Translations under genes and position numbers: made by a program
Part shown: piece after piece, positions 36,995 through 46,722 of the stretch
Layout: every line of letters starts with the position of its first letter
Numbering within the stretch: position 1 is the stretch's first letter
The notes under the pieces: model-generated
What the model was told of the DNA's origin: nothing
The model's input: only the letters and a program-made list of their open reading frames with translations
Database searches by the model: none
Origin: Marinobacter zhanjiangensis
Lineage (GTDB): Bacteria > Pseudomonadota > Gammaproteobacteria > Pseudomonadales > Oleiphilaceae
Reading direction: 5' to 3'
Assembly: GCF_014651935.1 (NCBI RefSeq)
Contig: NZ_BMXV01000001.1
Coordinates: 700,358-764,357, forward strand
DNA: 64,000 bases

Positions 36995-38320
36995 ATGAGT
37001 TTTTCTTCACTCGGCCTTTCCGAGGCACTGGTTCGTGCAACCAACGACCAGGGCTATGACACCCCGTCCCCGATCCAGGCACAGGCTATTCCGGCCGTGC
37101 TCTCCGGCAGAGACGTCATGGCCGCCGCCCAGACCGGCACCGGCAAGACCGCCGGCTTCACCCTGCCGCTGCTGCAGCGCCTTGGTGAAAACCCCCGCGA
37201 GGGCAAGGGCCCACGCGCGCTGATCCTGACGCCGACCCGTGAACTGGCGGCCCAGGTGCACGATAGCGTGAACCTTTACAGCAAGTATGTCCCCACCAAG
37301 GCAGCAGTTGTCTTCGGGGGCGTCAAGATCAACCCGCAGATGATGAAGCTCCGCAAAGGTCTGGACGTGCTGGTGGCAACACCGGGCCGGCTGCTGGATC
37401 TGTATCAACAGGGCGCGGTGAAGTTCAACGAGATCGAGATTCTGGTACTGGATGAAGCCGACCGCATGCTGGACATGGGCTTTATCCGCGACATCCGCAA
37501 GATTCTGGCATTGCTGCCGGCGAAGCGTCAGAACCTGCTGTTTTCCGCGACCTTCTCCAACGAGATCCGCAAGCTGACCCAGGGGTTGCTGGACAACCCG
37601 GTGCTGGTGGAAGTGGCGACCCGCAATAAAACGGCGGAAGGGGTGGATCAGACGGTCTACCCGGTGGACCAGAGCCAGAAAACGGCCCTGCTCAGCAAGC
37701 TGGTGCGTGACAATGACTGGGAGCAGGTGCTGGTGTTTACCCGCACCAAGCACGGCGCCAACCGCCTGACCAAGAAGCTGGAAGGCGACGGCATCACCGC
37801 CGCCGCCATCCACGGCAACAAGTCACAGGGCGCCAGGACCCGGGCCCTGGCGGAGTTCAAGCAGGGTGACATCCGTGTGCTGGTGGCCACCGATATCGCC
37901 GCCCGTGGGCTGGATATCAAGCAGTTGCCCCAGGTGGTCAACTTTGAACTGCCGCAGGTGGCAGAGGACTATGTTCACCGTATCGGCCGCACCGGTCGTG
38001 CCGGCGAAAGTGGCCATGCCATGTCGCTGGTCAGCGCCGATGAGGGCAAAATGCTGGCGGATATCGAGAAGCTGATCAAGAAGCAGCTGCCCCGCAAAGA
38101 GGTGGAAGGTTTCGAGCCGTCCAACAACCTGCCCCTGAAGCCGAAAGCCAAGGCCGACCCGAGCCGCGCCCGTGGTCGTAACGCTGGCAATGGCGGCGGT
38201 GGCGGCAATGCCCGCAACGGCGGGGGCCGCTCTGATGGTCGCAGCCAGGCCAGCCCCGGTGCGGGTGGCCGTGGACGTGGGCGCGGGCAGGGACGTTCAG
38301 GTCAGCGCCAGTCGGCCTGA
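36995..38320 (+). CDS. rhlE: DEAD-box RNA helicase, RhlE type
   Basis: A 441-residue helicase: Q motif (PSPIQ, about 25-29), motif I AQTGTGKT (45-52), DEAD (153-156), SAT near 184, and the second RecA domain with [18 protein letters not shown] and [10 protein letters not shown]. The C-terminus (about 385-441) is basic and rich in Gly, Arg, Asn and Ser, as in RhlE, for RNA binding. RhlE remodels RNA in ribosome assembly and with the degradosome, often at low temperature. ATG 36995 is used because sequence upstream is not conserved. A strong terminator follows. Confidence 0.93.
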   Translation: MSFSSLGLSEALVRATNDQGYDTPSPIQAQAIPAVLSGRDVMAAAQTGTGKTAGFTLPLLQRLGENPREGKGPRALILTPTRELAAQVHDSVNLYSKYVPTKAAVVFGGVKINPQMMKLRKGLDVLVATPGRLLDLYQQGAVKFNEIEILVLDEADRMLDMGFIRDIRKILALLPAKRQNLLFSATFSNEIRKLTQGLLDNPVLVEVATRNKTAEGVDQTVYPVDQSQKTALLSKLVRDNDWEQVLVFTRTKHGANRLTKKLEGDGITAAAIHGNKSQGARTRALAEFKQGDIRVLVATDIAARGLDIKQLPQVVNFELPQVAEDYVHRIGRTGRAGESGHAMSLVSADEGKMLADIEKLIKKQLPRKEVEGFEPSNNLPLKPKAKADPSRARGRNAGNGGGGGNARNGGGRSDGRSQASPGAGGRGRGRGQGRSGQRQSA

Positions 38321-38348
38321 TCTGATCTGCCAGCCCCGGCAAAACTGA

Positions 38349-38383
38349 AAAAGCCGCTTCCGGATTCATTGGAAGCGGCTTTT
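38349..38383. terminator. Rho-independent terminator after rhlE
   Basis: Arms AAAAGCCGCTTCC (38349-38361) and GGAAGCGGCTTTT (38371-38383) with a 9-base loop, ending in a U-run on the plus strand. The A-run at the other end makes it usable on both strands. Confidence 0.88.
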
Positions 38384-38399
38384 CTCGTTCTGGGCGGGA

Positions 38400-38424
38400 C
38401 AAAAAACGGGGCCCGAAGGCCCCG
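38400..38424 (-). terminator. Rho-independent terminator after ompW
   Basis: On the minus strand arms CGGGGCC and GGCCCCG (38407-38413, 38418-38424) with a tetraloop are followed by a run of six U. It lies 55 bases after the ompW stop codon. Confidence 0.85.
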
Positions 38425-38479
38425 CAAGGGAGGAAGCGTCTGGCACCCACCCGTCCGGGGATGCCGGGATGCGGTCGTC

Positions 38480-39205
38480 TCAGAAGTTGTAGGTAAAGCC
38501 GACCATGTAGACCATGGGGTCGATTTCCACGTCGACTTTCGCGGTGCCGAGTTTGGCGCCGTTGGCATCGAAAGCATCGATATCGGCCGTGGTGTCGATG
38601 TCGGCGTACCAGATACCGGCGTTGATGCCAAAGCGCTCATCCAGGCGGATGTCCACACCGACTTCGGCAGCAAGTCCGACGCTGTCGTCCAGATCCATGT
38701 CAGTGGATTGGACCGCGGTAGTGTTGAGGTGATTGTTAAGTGCCCCATTGAGCGTTTCTGTCGTCTTTTCCTCAAAGAAAACCGTATAGTTCACGCCCAC
38801 ACCCACGTAGGGCTGAATCATGGAGCTGCTGTGCAGAGGGTAGTACTGAAGGGTCAGTGTGGGGGGCAGGTGCTTGGTGCTACCCAGGTCGGCTGATTTT
38901 GGCAGGCTTCCGGACCCATAAAGGTCATGCTCGAACGGAGTGGCCGCCAGCAGGCTGAGGCCTAAGGAATCGGTCATCATCCAGGTGCCGGACAAGCCCA
39001 ACTGAGTGTCGGAGTCCACACCAACCTTCCACTCTTCTTGAACGAGCGTCGGGTCGATATTCAGGCTGACATTGCTGCTGGATTCGTTCGGATCGACAGT
39101 CACAGCGCCTGCTCTGACGATAATATCACCGGCCTGATAGGCCTGTGCGGAGCCTGCTGCGAGGATGCTGGCTGCCAGGATGCCCAGAGAGAGTTTACGG
39201 GACAT
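38480..39205 (-). CDS. ompW: OmpW family outer membrane protein
   Basis: A 241-residue outer membrane beta-barrel protein with signal peptide (1-22, AQA). It starts YQAGDIIVRAGAVTVDPNESS, has LPPTLTLQYYPLHSSSMIQPYVGVG-type strands, and ends with VGFTYNF, whose terminal Phe fits outer membrane assembly. The eight-stranded barrel forms a hydrophobic channel for small non-polar compounds. In enteric bacteria ompW responds to oxygen and iron; an FNR-box-like site lies upstream at 39320-39333. Confidence 0.93.
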   Translation of the reverse strand: MSRKLSLGILAASILAAGSAQAYQAGDIIVRAGAVTVDPNESSSNVSLNIDPTLVQEEWKVGVDSDTQLGLSGTWMMTDSLGLSLLAATPFEHDLYGSGSLPKSADLGSTKHLPPTLTLQYYPLHSSSMIQPYVGVGVNYTVFFEEKTTETLNGALNNHLNTTAVQSTDMDLDDSVGLAAEVGVDIRLDERFGINAGIWYADIDTTADIDAFDANGAKLGTAKVDVEIDPMVYMVGFTYNF

Positions 39206-39319
39206 AGAAATGACTCCTTGACCATAAGTTGTTGACGGGACAAGGCTACACCGGTGGTGCCGCAGAGAATTGATCTATGACAAGGGTGTTTCGCCGCAAT
39301 CGGCGTTGCTGAGGAAAGA

Positions 39320-39333
39320 TTGATTCAACTCAA
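39320..39333. promoter_or_regulatory. FNR/ANR-box-like site upstream of ompW
   Basis: TTGATTCAACTCAA matches the FNR consensus TTGATnnnnATCAA at nine of ten half-site positions. It lies 115 bases before the ompW start in the gap between ompW and the HxlR-type gene end. Confidence 0.4.
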
Positions 39334-39380
39334 TAGGTACCAATCTGACCAATTGGAATGAGCCGGCCGGCCAGCAGGAT

Positions 39381-39857
39381 TCAGGCCCGGCGGGTGGCTC
39401 CGGGCTCCTGCTTTTCCGAATCCTCGGGCACCATCACATCGCGGACGGAAACGGGGTTGCCATCGGCATCCAGCACTTCCAGTTGGCGGATGGGCTGGCC
39501 GGTGCGGCGGTCGCGGAGATCCAGGGAAGGCTGATCCGGGCAGGGGTTGTAGCGGTCGCCCCACTGGCGCAGGGCTATCACCACCGGGAACAGGTCGCGG
39601 CCCTTGTCGGTCAGGCGGTATTCGAAGCGGGGGCCATGTTCGCCCACGTCCACCTTGCGTAATACGTCATTGTCCACCAGGCGATTGAGGCGATCACCCA
39701 GGATATTACGGGCAATACCCAGCTCCTGCTGGAAGTCGACAAAGCGACGGGTGCCATACATGGCCTGGAGCACAATCAGCAGCGACCACCAGTCACCAAC
39801 TTCGTTCAGGGCACGGGCAACGGAACAACTTGAATCATCAAAACGTTTTCTTGCCAT
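39381..39857 (-). CDS. HxlR family transcriptional regulator
   Basis: A 158-residue winged-helix protein. The HxlR core spans about 8-105: CSVARALNEVGDWWSLLIVLQAMYGTRRFVDFQ, then GIARNILGDRLNRLVDNDVL and the wing FEYRLTDKGRDLFPVV. A Cys sits near the N-terminus (CSVAR), as in redox- or electrophile-sensing members such as YodB. ATG 39857 is taken as start because it begins with the usual MARKRFDDSS. It is divergent from an old-yellow-enzyme gene and is its probable regulator. Confidence 0.9.
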   Translation of the reverse strand: MARKRFDDSSCSVARALNEVGDWWSLLIVLQAMYGTRRFVDFQQELGIARNILGDRLNRLVDNDVLRKVDVGEHGPRFEYRLTDKGRDLFPVVIALRQWGDRYNPCPDQPSLDLRDRRTGQPIRQLEVLDADGNPVSVRDVMVPEDSEKQEPGATRRA

Positions 39858-40028
39858 GATCAAAGTGTACCCAACGGGGGCCACTTTAGGAAACGCGGAA
39901 TGTTATCAGGGCGTCATGGGCAGAGAATTTGCGGGTCCATGGAAGAGCGAGCGTCTGCTCTGTTATCTCTTGCAACGGGAAAGTGGATCCAATAGAGTTG
40001 CATAACGAAACCAGATTAAGGCAGGCAA

Positions 40029-40067
40029 CAAGGTTACCCCGATAAAACAAGGTTACCCCCGATAAAA
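40029..40067. repeat. Tandem 19/20-bp repeat in the HxlR/OYE intergenic region
   Basis: Two adjacent copies beginning CAAGGTTACCCC and ending GATAAAA occur at 40029-40047 and 40048-40067; the second has one additional C. They lie 70-107 bases before the old-yellow-enzyme start in the 278-base gap, where regulator binding sites would be expected. Confidence 0.75.
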
Positions 40068-40135
40068 AGGACAGTGATTTATCGCTGCCGTCATGCCCGC
40101 CCGACGTTAATACGAATCCAGCAGGAGAATCCCCG

Positions 40136-41248
40136 ATGTCCGTGAATCTCGGCCCCATTTTCGAGCCGTTTGCAATGAAGTCCCTCAAACTCGCCAACCG
40201 TGTGGCCATGGCTCCCATGACCCGTAACTTCTCTCCGGGCAATGTACCCAACGACGATGTGGTGGCCTACTACAAGCGTCGTGCCGAGGGTGGCGTTGGC
40301 CTGTTGATTACCGAGGGCACGACCGTTAACCATCCGGCCGCCAACGGCTACGAGAACGTACCCTTCTTCCACGGCGAAGAAGCCCTGGCGGGCTGGAAGA
40401 AAGTGGTGGATGCGGTTCATGAAGCTGGCGGCAAGATCTTCCCACAGCTGTGGCACGTGGGCGCGGTTCGCAAGGAAGGCATGGAGCCGGACCCGAGCGT
40501 GCCGGGCTACGCGCCTTCCGGCATGAACAAGCCGGGCAGGGTGGTCTGCCACGTGATGACCAAGGAGGACATCCAGGACGTCATCAAGGCTTTCGCCGAT
40601 GCGGCTGCCGACGCCAAGGCCATTGGCTGCGACGGCGTGGAAGTGCATGGCGCCCATGGTTACCTGATCGACCAGTTCTTCTGGGAAGGCACCAACCAGC
40701 GTGATGACGAGTACGGCGGCAGCATGGCCAACCGCGAGCGCTTTGCCATTGAGATCATCAAGGCCATCCGCGAACGTGTCGGCCCGGACTTTCCCGTCAT
40801 GCTGCGCTTCTCCCAGTGGAAGATGCAGGATTTCGACGCCAGGTTGTGCCAGACCCCGGAAGAACTGGATGCCTTCCTCAAGCCTCTGGTCGACGCCGGC
40901 GTGGATATCTTCCATGCCTCCACCCGCCGTTTCTGGGAGCCGGAATTCGAGGGGTCCAGCCTGAACCTGGCGGGCTGGGTCAAGAAACTCACCGGTGTAC
41001 CCACCATGTCCGTGGGTAGTGTCGGTCTGACCGAGGACTTTATCAGCGGCACCTTTGCCAGCAAGCAGGAAGCCGTCTCCCAGTCGGGCATCGACGAGCT
41101 GGTTGAGCGGATGAACAACGATGAGTTTGACCTGATCGCTGTTGGCCGCGCCCTGCTACAGGACCCGGAATGGCTGACCAAGGTGAAGGAAGGCCGCACC
41201 GGTGAGTTCAAGCCGTTCGCCAAGGCATCCCTGGGCGAGCTTTACTGA
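40136..41248 (+). CDS. Old yellow enzyme family NADH:flavin oxidoreductase
   Basis: A 370-residue FMN-dependent TIM-barrel enzyme. It has LANRVAMAPMTRNFSPGN near residue 20, the substrate-binding pair in VEVHGAHGYLIDQF (about 168-181), and the FMN-contact end DLIAVGRALLQDPEW (about 327-341). OYEs reduce activated C=C bonds of electrophilic aldehydes, ketones and nitro compounds with NAD(P)H. Together with a divergent HxlR regulator it probably forms an electrophile-responsive pair. AGGAG precedes ATG 40136. Confidence 0.92.
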   Translation: MSVNLGPIFEPFAMKSLKLANRVAMAPMTRNFSPGNVPNDDVVAYYKRRAEGGVGLLITEGTTVNHPAANGYENVPFFHGEEALAGWKKVVDAVHEAGGKIFPQLWHVGAVRKEGMEPDPSVPGYAPSGMNKPGRVVCHVMTKEDIQDVIKAFADAAADAKAIGCDGVEVHGAHGYLIDQFFWEGTNQRDDEYGGSMANRERFAIEIIKAIRERVGPDFPVMLRFSQWKMQDFDARLCQTPEELDAFLKPLVDAGVDIFHASTRRFWEPEFEGSSLNLAGWVKKLTGVPTMSVGSVGLTEDFISGTFASKQEAVSQSGIDELVERMNNDEFDLIAVGRALLQDPEWLTKVKEGRTGEFKPFAKASLGELY

Positions 41249-41473
41249 TCTGTCTTGCCGCTACCGGACCTGGCGCCGGTAGCGGCCCCCCATGATATTC
41301 CTCTCTGTTCCCGCCTGTCCCTGCTCTTGCCTCTTGATAGCTGATTCCCGGCCGGTTTTCCGCCAGTCGTGCACCAACCCCGGTATTTTGTATACTGAAA
41401 AGCAGTGTTCCCGTTAGTGCCGGGCGAGAACGGCACATCAGGGATGAGACATACTCTACGGAATGGAACCGTT

Positions 41474-42829
41474 ATGCCTGAGCAGAACCCCGATTCCGAC
41501 AGCCTCTTCAGCCCACGTCCGCTGCGCTACCTGAGTGGCTATCTCAACGGTCTGGTACAGGAGCGACTCTGGCTCAAGGTGCTGATCGGCATGTTTCTTG
41601 GCCTGATCACCGGGGTCATTCTGGGGCCCTCGGTCGGTCTGGTTGAGCCGGAAACCGGCGCCACCATCGGCAGCTGGCTGGCATTCCCGGGGCAATTGTT
41701 TATTGCCACCATTCAGATGATCGTTATCCCGCTGGTGGTCGCCTCGGTGGTACGGGGCCTGGCGGCCAGTGAAAACCTGGAGCAACTGCGCAAACTGGGC
41801 GTGCGGGTAACGCTGTTCTTTGTGGTGACCACGGCGCTGGCCGCCGCTATCGGGCTGTGGATTGGTGGCGTGATCAACCCCGGACGGCTGATGGAAGGCA
41901 TGCTGGTGGCGGAGGCAGGTGCGCCTCAGGGCGCTGCCGCACTGCCGGCGGTCGGTGACTGGCCGCAAACGCTGATCGGCCTGCTGCCGGGTAATCCGCT
42001 CGGGGCCATGGTGCAGGGCCAGATGCTCCAGGTCGTCATCTTCTCGGTGATTATCGGCATTGCCCTGGTAACCATGGCGCCGGCGCAGGCGCGGCCGATG
42101 CTGGATTTGCTGGATTCACTGCAGCAGATCTGTATGACCGTGGTGCGCTGGGCCATGCGCCTGGCGCCCTATGCGGTGTTCGGGCTGATGGCCAAACTGA
42201 CCACCACCATCGGCTTCGGCGCCTTGCTGGGCATGGCTTCCTATGTGATTACGGTGATCATTGGCCTGTTGCTGATGCTGGTGGTCTATCTGGTGTTGCT
42301 GCGCACCTTTGGCGGGGTTCGGCCCCGGGAATTTCTCCGCGATTCCCGCGATGTCCTGCTGCTGGCCTTTTCCACCTCCAGTTCCGCCGCCGTCATGCCC
42401 CTGTCGATCCGTACCGCGGAAACCAAGCTCCATGTGCGCCCTTCCATTTCCCAGTTCGTTATCCCCCTGGGGGCGACCATCAACATGAATGGCACGGCGT
42501 TGTATCAGGCGGTTGCCACGGTGTTTCTGGCCCAGGTCTATGGCATTGACCTGAGCCTTGCCAGCATGGCCCTGGTGGTGGCGATGGCGGTGGGAGCATC
42601 CATCGGTTCGCCGGCGACGCCGGGGGTCGGTATTGTGATCCTGGCCATGGTGCTGGATACGGTGGGTATTCCGGCCAGCGGCATCGCACTGATCATGGGC
42701 GTGGACCGCATTCTGGACATGTGCCGGACGTCCATCAACGTTACCGGCGATCTGGTGGCCTGCCGTCTGATGGAGGCCTGGGCGGAACCACTTCCCGCGG
42801 TGGATGATCAGGCCAAGGCCAGCGTCTGA
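41474..42829 (+). CDS. Dicarboxylate/amino acid:cation symporter (DAACS family)
   Basis: A 451-residue carrier with eight main spans and two hairpins. Family motifs present are the Ser-rich STSSSAAVMP of hairpin 1, GATINMNGTALYQAV of span 7 (cation site NMNGT) and MCRTSINVTGD of span 8, whose Arg, Asp and Asn bind dicarboxylates. The Arg in span 8 favours aspartate, glutamate or C4-dicarboxylates as substrate. ATG 41474 is chosen over an upstream GTG. It ends 14 bases from the convergent BCCT gene. Confidence 0.92.
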   Translation: MPEQNPDSDSLFSPRPLRYLSGYLNGLVQERLWLKVLIGMFLGLITGVILGPSVGLVEPETGATIGSWLAFPGQLFIATIQMIVIPLVVASVVRGLAASENLEQLRKLGVRVTLFFVVTTALAAAIGLWIGGVINPGRLMEGMLVAEAGAPQGAAALPAVGDWPQTLIGLLPGNPLGAMVQGQMLQVVIFSVIIGIALVTMAPAQARPMLDLLDSLQQICMTVVRWAMRLAPYAVFGLMAKLTTTIGFGALLGMASYVITVIIGLLLMLVVYLVLLRTFGGVRPREFLRDSRDVLLLAFSTSSSAAVMPLSIRTAETKLHVRPSISQFVIPLGATINMNGTALYQAVATVFLAQVYGIDLSLASMALVVAMAVGASIGSPATPGVGIVILAMVLDTVGIPASGIALIMGVDRILDMCRTSINVTGDLVACRLMEAWAEPLPAVDDQAKASV

Positions 42830-42843
42830 GGGATCCCGGCGTC

Positions 42844-44436
42844 TCAGTACCGGGTGTCGTCCACATCGTCTTGCAGGCCCCTTCGGTGTTCGTGTTCTTC
42901 CAGCATGCGCTGGATCCGCTCACGCAACAGTGCCTGGTGGAGCTCTTCCTGGCGTTGCTCGTTACGCAGGGACTTGAGCAGGGCCGCCGCCATGAAAACC
43001 ATCAGTACCATGAACGGAAATGCGGCCACGATGGATATGGTCTGCAAGGCCGCCAGCCCGCCGCTCATCAGCAGCACCCCCGCCACCAGTACCTGGATCA
43101 CGCCCCATAACACCCGCATCCAGCGTTTCGGGCTCAGGGTTCCCTGGCTGGTGAACATGCCCAGCACAAAGGTTGCGGAGTTGGCGGAGGTAATGACGAA
43201 CAGGATGATCAGCAATAGCACCAGAGGGCCGACAATACCGTTGAACGGCAGGAACTCGAGCATATGGAACAGGCCGGAACTGATTTCCTGGCTGACCGAA
43301 GCGGCAATGCCCCCTTGTTCGAACAGCTCGAAATACAACGCCGAGCCGCCAAAGGTAGCAAACCACACAATGCTCAGCAGAACCGGCATGCCGATAACGC
43401 CAAGGATGAACTCGCGGATGGTGCGGCCGCGGGAGATACGGGCAATAAAGCTGCCCACGAACGGGGCCCAGGAAAGCCCCCAGGCCCAGTAGAAGATGGT
43501 CCACCGTTCCACCCAGTCCTCGCCGGTATAGGGTGTCATGACCAGGCTCATGCCAATGACATTGCCGAAATACTCGCCAATGGCATTGGTCATGGAGGCG
43601 GTAATAAAATCGGTGGGTCCGGCGAAGAAAACAAAGCCGAGCAGGGCAGCCGCCAGCAGCATGTTGGCGTCACTGACATAGCGTACACCGCTCTCCAGGG
43701 GCATCAGCGCGCACAGCAGGAAGATGACCGAGATGCCACCCAGGATGGTCAGCTGCTGGGTGGTGCCAAACCCGACTCCAGCTACCGAGCCCAGGCCGCT
43801 GTTGATCTGGATGATCCCCAGGCCGAGGGTGGTGGCAACGCCAAACACGGTGGAAACCACCGCCAGAATATTGATGGCGTGACCAAAGCCGCCATCCACC
43901 CGGTTCCCCATCGTAGACCGGAATGCCTCGCTGATCAGGCCGGGGCGCTGCTGACGAAAACGGACGTAGGCAATGGCCAGACCCACCAGGGCGAAGTTGG
44001 CCCACTGGTGAAAACCCCAGTGAAACAGCGAATAGCGCATGCCCAGGCTGGCGGCTTCAGGTGTCTGTGGCGTGGCCAGGCCCAGGGGAGGCAGGTTGTA
44101 ATGGGTCATCGGTTCGGCAACGCCCCAGAACACCAGGCCCACGCCCATGCCGGCGGAAAAGATCATCCCCAGCCATGCCGGGTAGGGGAACTCGGGGCTT
44201 TCGCCATCGGCGCCCAGACGTATGTGCCCGTAGTCAGACAGCCCGACACCAATGCAGAACAACAGGAAGGCGGTGGTAACGAACAGGTACAGCCAGCCAA
44301 AGTGTTCAGTGGTAAAGGTCAGGGCCTGGCCGGCGCCGGATGCCAGGTAATCCGGATACCAGACGCCGAGGCCAACGAATGCACCCAACAGCACCAGCGA
44401 GCAATAGAATACCCAACCCGGACGATCAGTCACCAT
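42844..44436 (-). CDS. BCCT family betaine/choline/carnitine transporter
   Basis: A 530-residue carrier with 12 spans. The family segment GMGVGLVFWGVAEPMTHY is near residue 96 and the Trp-rich FYWAWGLSWAPFVGSFIARIS near 318, with the aromatic cage for a trimethylammonium group. The C-terminal tail (about 490-530) is charged and helical with basic and acidic clusters, like osmosensing tails of BetP-type carriers. It likely takes up glycine betaine or choline under salt stress, overlapping the role of proVWX 6 kb away. Confidence 0.92.
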   Translation of the reverse strand: MVTDRPGWVFYCSLVLLGAFVGLGVWYPDYLASGAGQALTFTTEHFGWLYLFVTTAFLLFCIGVGLSDYGHIRLGADGESPEFPYPAWLGMIFSAGMGVGLVFWGVAEPMTHYNLPPLGLATPQTPEAASLGMRYSLFHWGFHQWANFALVGLAIAYVRFRQQRPGLISEAFRSTMGNRVDGGFGHAINILAVVSTVFGVATTLGLGIIQINSGLGSVAGVGFGTTQQLTILGGISVIFLLCALMPLESGVRYVSDANMLLAAALLGFVFFAGPTDFITASMTNAIGEYFGNVIGMSLVMTPYTGEDWVERWTIFYWAWGLSWAPFVGSFIARISRGRTIREFILGVIGMPVLLSIVWFATFGGSALYFELFEQGGIAASVSQEISSGLFHMLEFLPFNGIVGPLVLLLIILFVITSANSATFVLGMFTSQGTLSPKRWMRVLWGVIQVLVAGVLLMSGGLAALQTISIVAAFPFMVLMVFMAAALLKSLRNEQRQEELHQALLRERIQRMLEEHEHRRGLQDDVDDTRY

Positions 44437-44535
44437 GGCCAGACGCTTCCCTTCAAAAACAAACTATTACCGGGAACTCTAGCACTTTCCTGCTTTCCGG
44501 GTCAGGCTTATGCCCGCAGCGCACCGATGGACGGC

Positions 44536-45891
44536 TCAGTCAGTGGCCTTCCAGGCCCCGAAGGAACCAAGGAAGACGTCCACCCGGCTGAATCCGGCCC
44601 TCTCCAGTACCGAGGCAGCAATGGTTGCCCGGGCACCACTGGCGCACATCACCGTGTAATGCCGATTCCGGTCGAGCTGATCCAGCGTTTGAGGAAGCTC
44701 GCCCACATAGGCATGAACAGAGCCTTCAATGGACTCTTGCCGGTATTCCTTTATGCTCCGCACATCCAGAATCTGCCAGTCGTCCGGAGGATTCCGGAAG
44801 CGTTCCCGGATGTCGTCCACGTGCATGACCGGAAGTGAATGGAAGGGCAGCCCTCCGGCAGACCATTCGGGCATGTCGGTGGTAAGAAACCCCTCCAGGT
44901 TGTCCACGCCAATCCGGATCAGGTGTTGTGAAGCAACCCGGGCCTGGGCGGGATCAGCGGCCACCAACACCACCGGTTGCCCGGGTTCGATATACCAACC
45001 GGCGAAGGCGGGGATCATGGGGGCCGGGATTGCCAGGCTGCCGGGCAGGTGGGAACCGAGAAAAGCACTGACGGTACGGGTATCCACAATCACTGTCTTT
45101 TCCGGAAGGCTGCGGAATTCGTCAGGAGAAAGCGGGACCGGGGTGGTGATCCGGGGCGCAGGGTCTGCGCCCGTCAGGTTCAGCTTCTCCATCAGCCGGA
45201 AGTAGGGTGGCTGGTAATGATGCTCGGCGATTTTCGCCTTGATAAACTGCTCTCTTGAACTGATTCGGAGCTTGTCGTTGTACTTGCGCTCATACCCAAG
45301 CGACGAGAATTCCCGGTCAGCCATACTGTCACCACATACGGAACCGGCACCGTGAGCGGGGTAGAGCAGTGCCTGGTCACCCAGGGCCAGGATTTTGCGA
45401 AGGCTGTCGTAGAGCAGGCCAGCCACTTCCTCGGCCCGGTCCGGATAGAAATCGGTCCGACCCACATCGCCGATGAACATTGCATCACCGGTGAATACGC
45501 CGACGGCATCATCACCGAAATCGGTATCGAACACGGCGAAGGAAAGGCTGTCGTCAGTATGGCCGGGCGTTTCCAGCACCTCCACCCTGAGGTTGCCGAA
45601 CTCGAAGGTGTCCCCTTCGTGAGTGGTGTCTGCATAGGCCACATTACCGGCCGCGTTGGGACCGTGGAGCACCCGCGCCCCGGTCAGCTTCGCCAGCACG
45701 GGAGCGCCGGAGATCAGATCCTCATTACGGTGGGTCTCGAATATATGGGTTATACGGCAACCGGCTTTGACGGCCTCTTCCACGTAGATCTCGCAGTCCC
45801 TGCGAGGGTCCACCACAAAGGCGTGGCCGTCATTCCCTACCAGATACGAGAGATGGGAAAGTCCTTCCGATTTGATCTTGTTGATGAACAT
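44536..45891 (-). CDS. MBL-fold hydrolase with two rhodanese domains
   Basis: A 451-residue protein: metallo-beta-lactamase fold (1-210) like persulfide dioxygenase, then rhodanese 1 (about 250-345) and rhodanese 2 (about 355-450). The usual first metal motif HxHxDH is replaced by ETHRNED (about 52-58), though later ligands PGHTDDS, TGDAMF and PAHGAGS are kept. Rhodanese 1 has no catalytic Cys; rhodanese 2 keeps one in VMCASGARA. It may act on low-molecular persulfides in sulfide handling; the altered metal site makes the reaction uncertain. Confidence 0.85.
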   Translation of the reverse strand: MFINKIKSEGLSHLSYLVGNDGHAFVVDPRRDCEIYVEEAVKAGCRITHIFETHRNEDLISGAPVLAKLTGARVLHGPNAAGNVAYADTTHEGDTFEFGNLRVEVLETPGHTDDSLSFAVFDTDFGDDAVGVFTGDAMFIGDVGRTDFYPDRAEEVAGLLYDSLRKILALGDQALLYPAHGAGSVCGDSMADREFSSLGYERKYNDKLRISSREQFIKAKIAEHHYQPPYFRLMEKLNLTGADPAPRITTPVPLSPDEFRSLPEKTVIVDTRTVSAFLGSHLPGSLAIPAPMIPAFAGWYIEPGQPVVLVAADPAQARVASQHLIRIGVDNLEGFLTTDMPEWSAGGLPFHSLPVMHVDDIRERFRNPPDDWQILDVRSIKEYRQESIEGSVHAYVGELPQTLDQLDRNRHYTVMCASGARATIAASVLERAGFSRVDVFLGSFGAWKATD

Positions 45892-46140
45892 GGGAGTCTC
45901 CTGATGATGTTCATGTACCTCTGATCAGGATTAGCACACAACAGTGGGAGTGAGGGGCAAGCAAGATTACGGTTTTGCAGGGAAAGGTCGACAAATCTGC
46001 CATGGCCCCAACGAACGCCAGCGTGCAATCATGCTCCGCCAGAATCCCGGGCAGGCGACCCGTGTTTCAAGGTGCATTGCCCGACCCTTGCCGGTATCGT
46101 AACCTTTCATGCATGTTCGGACTTCTCAAGTGCCAGACCA

Positions 46141-46722
46141 ATGAGTGACCCCGCCAACCTGCAACAGGTTCTGGACCGCATCAGCCAGTCAGCTCTCGGG
46201 CATCGCCGGGTCACTTTTGGCGATATCATCGATACTGTCGGCAGCCGTTCATTCGGCCCGGTGCTGATGACGATCGGAATTCTGCTGCTGTCGCCAATCA
46301 GTGGCATACCCGGTGTGCCTACCCTGAGCGGCCTGTTGATCCTGTTCATTTCCGCGCAGATCCTGATTCTCAATGAAGGCTTCTGGCTGCCTGCCTGGAT
46401 TCTGGAGCGCCCTCTGCCCAGCGATAAACTGCTCAAAGGCATCCGCTTTCTGGAGCCGGCCGCCCATTTTATCGACGCCCGGCTGCATGCCCGGCTGACG
46501 CCGGTGGTGCGGGGCCCGGGCAGCTATTTGCTGGGTAGTGTCTGTATGGTGATTGCCTGTGCCATGCCGCTGATGGAAATCATCCCCTTTTCCGCCACCG
46601 CTGCCGGCTTCGCGCTGGCGGTGTTCGGTCTTGCCATGATTTCGCTGGACGGGCTTCTGGCCTTGCTGGGGCTGATGTTCACTGCGGCCATTGCCACGCT
46701 GATTCTGGTCAATGTGCTCTAG
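46141..46722 (+). CDS. ExoD family membrane protein
   Basis: A 193-residue protein with four or five spans. It has the ExoD pattern LDRISQSALGHRRVTFGDIIDTVGSRSFGP at residues 10-39, then LLLSPISGIPGVPTLSGLLILF and a C-terminal hydrophobic pair. ExoD affects exopolysaccharide production in rhizobia, but the molecular function is unknown. ATG 46141 is used because the upstream part of the frame is not conserved. It overlaps the convergent hydrolase gene by 4 bases. Confidence 0.85.
   Translation: MSDPANLQQVLDRISQSALGHRRVTFGDIIDTVGSRSFGPVLMTIGILLLSPISGIPGVPTLSGLLILFISAQILILNEGFWLPAWILERPLPSDKLLKGIRFLEPAAHFIDARLHARLTPVVRGPGSYLLGSVCMVIACAMPLMEIIPFSATAAGFALAVFGLAMISLDGLLALLGLMFTAAIATLILVNVL

Noticed and set aside
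43264..44838. 524-codon open frame antisense to the BCCT gene
   Set aside because: It is a shadow of the transporter gene, with low-complexity product and no ribosome binding site.
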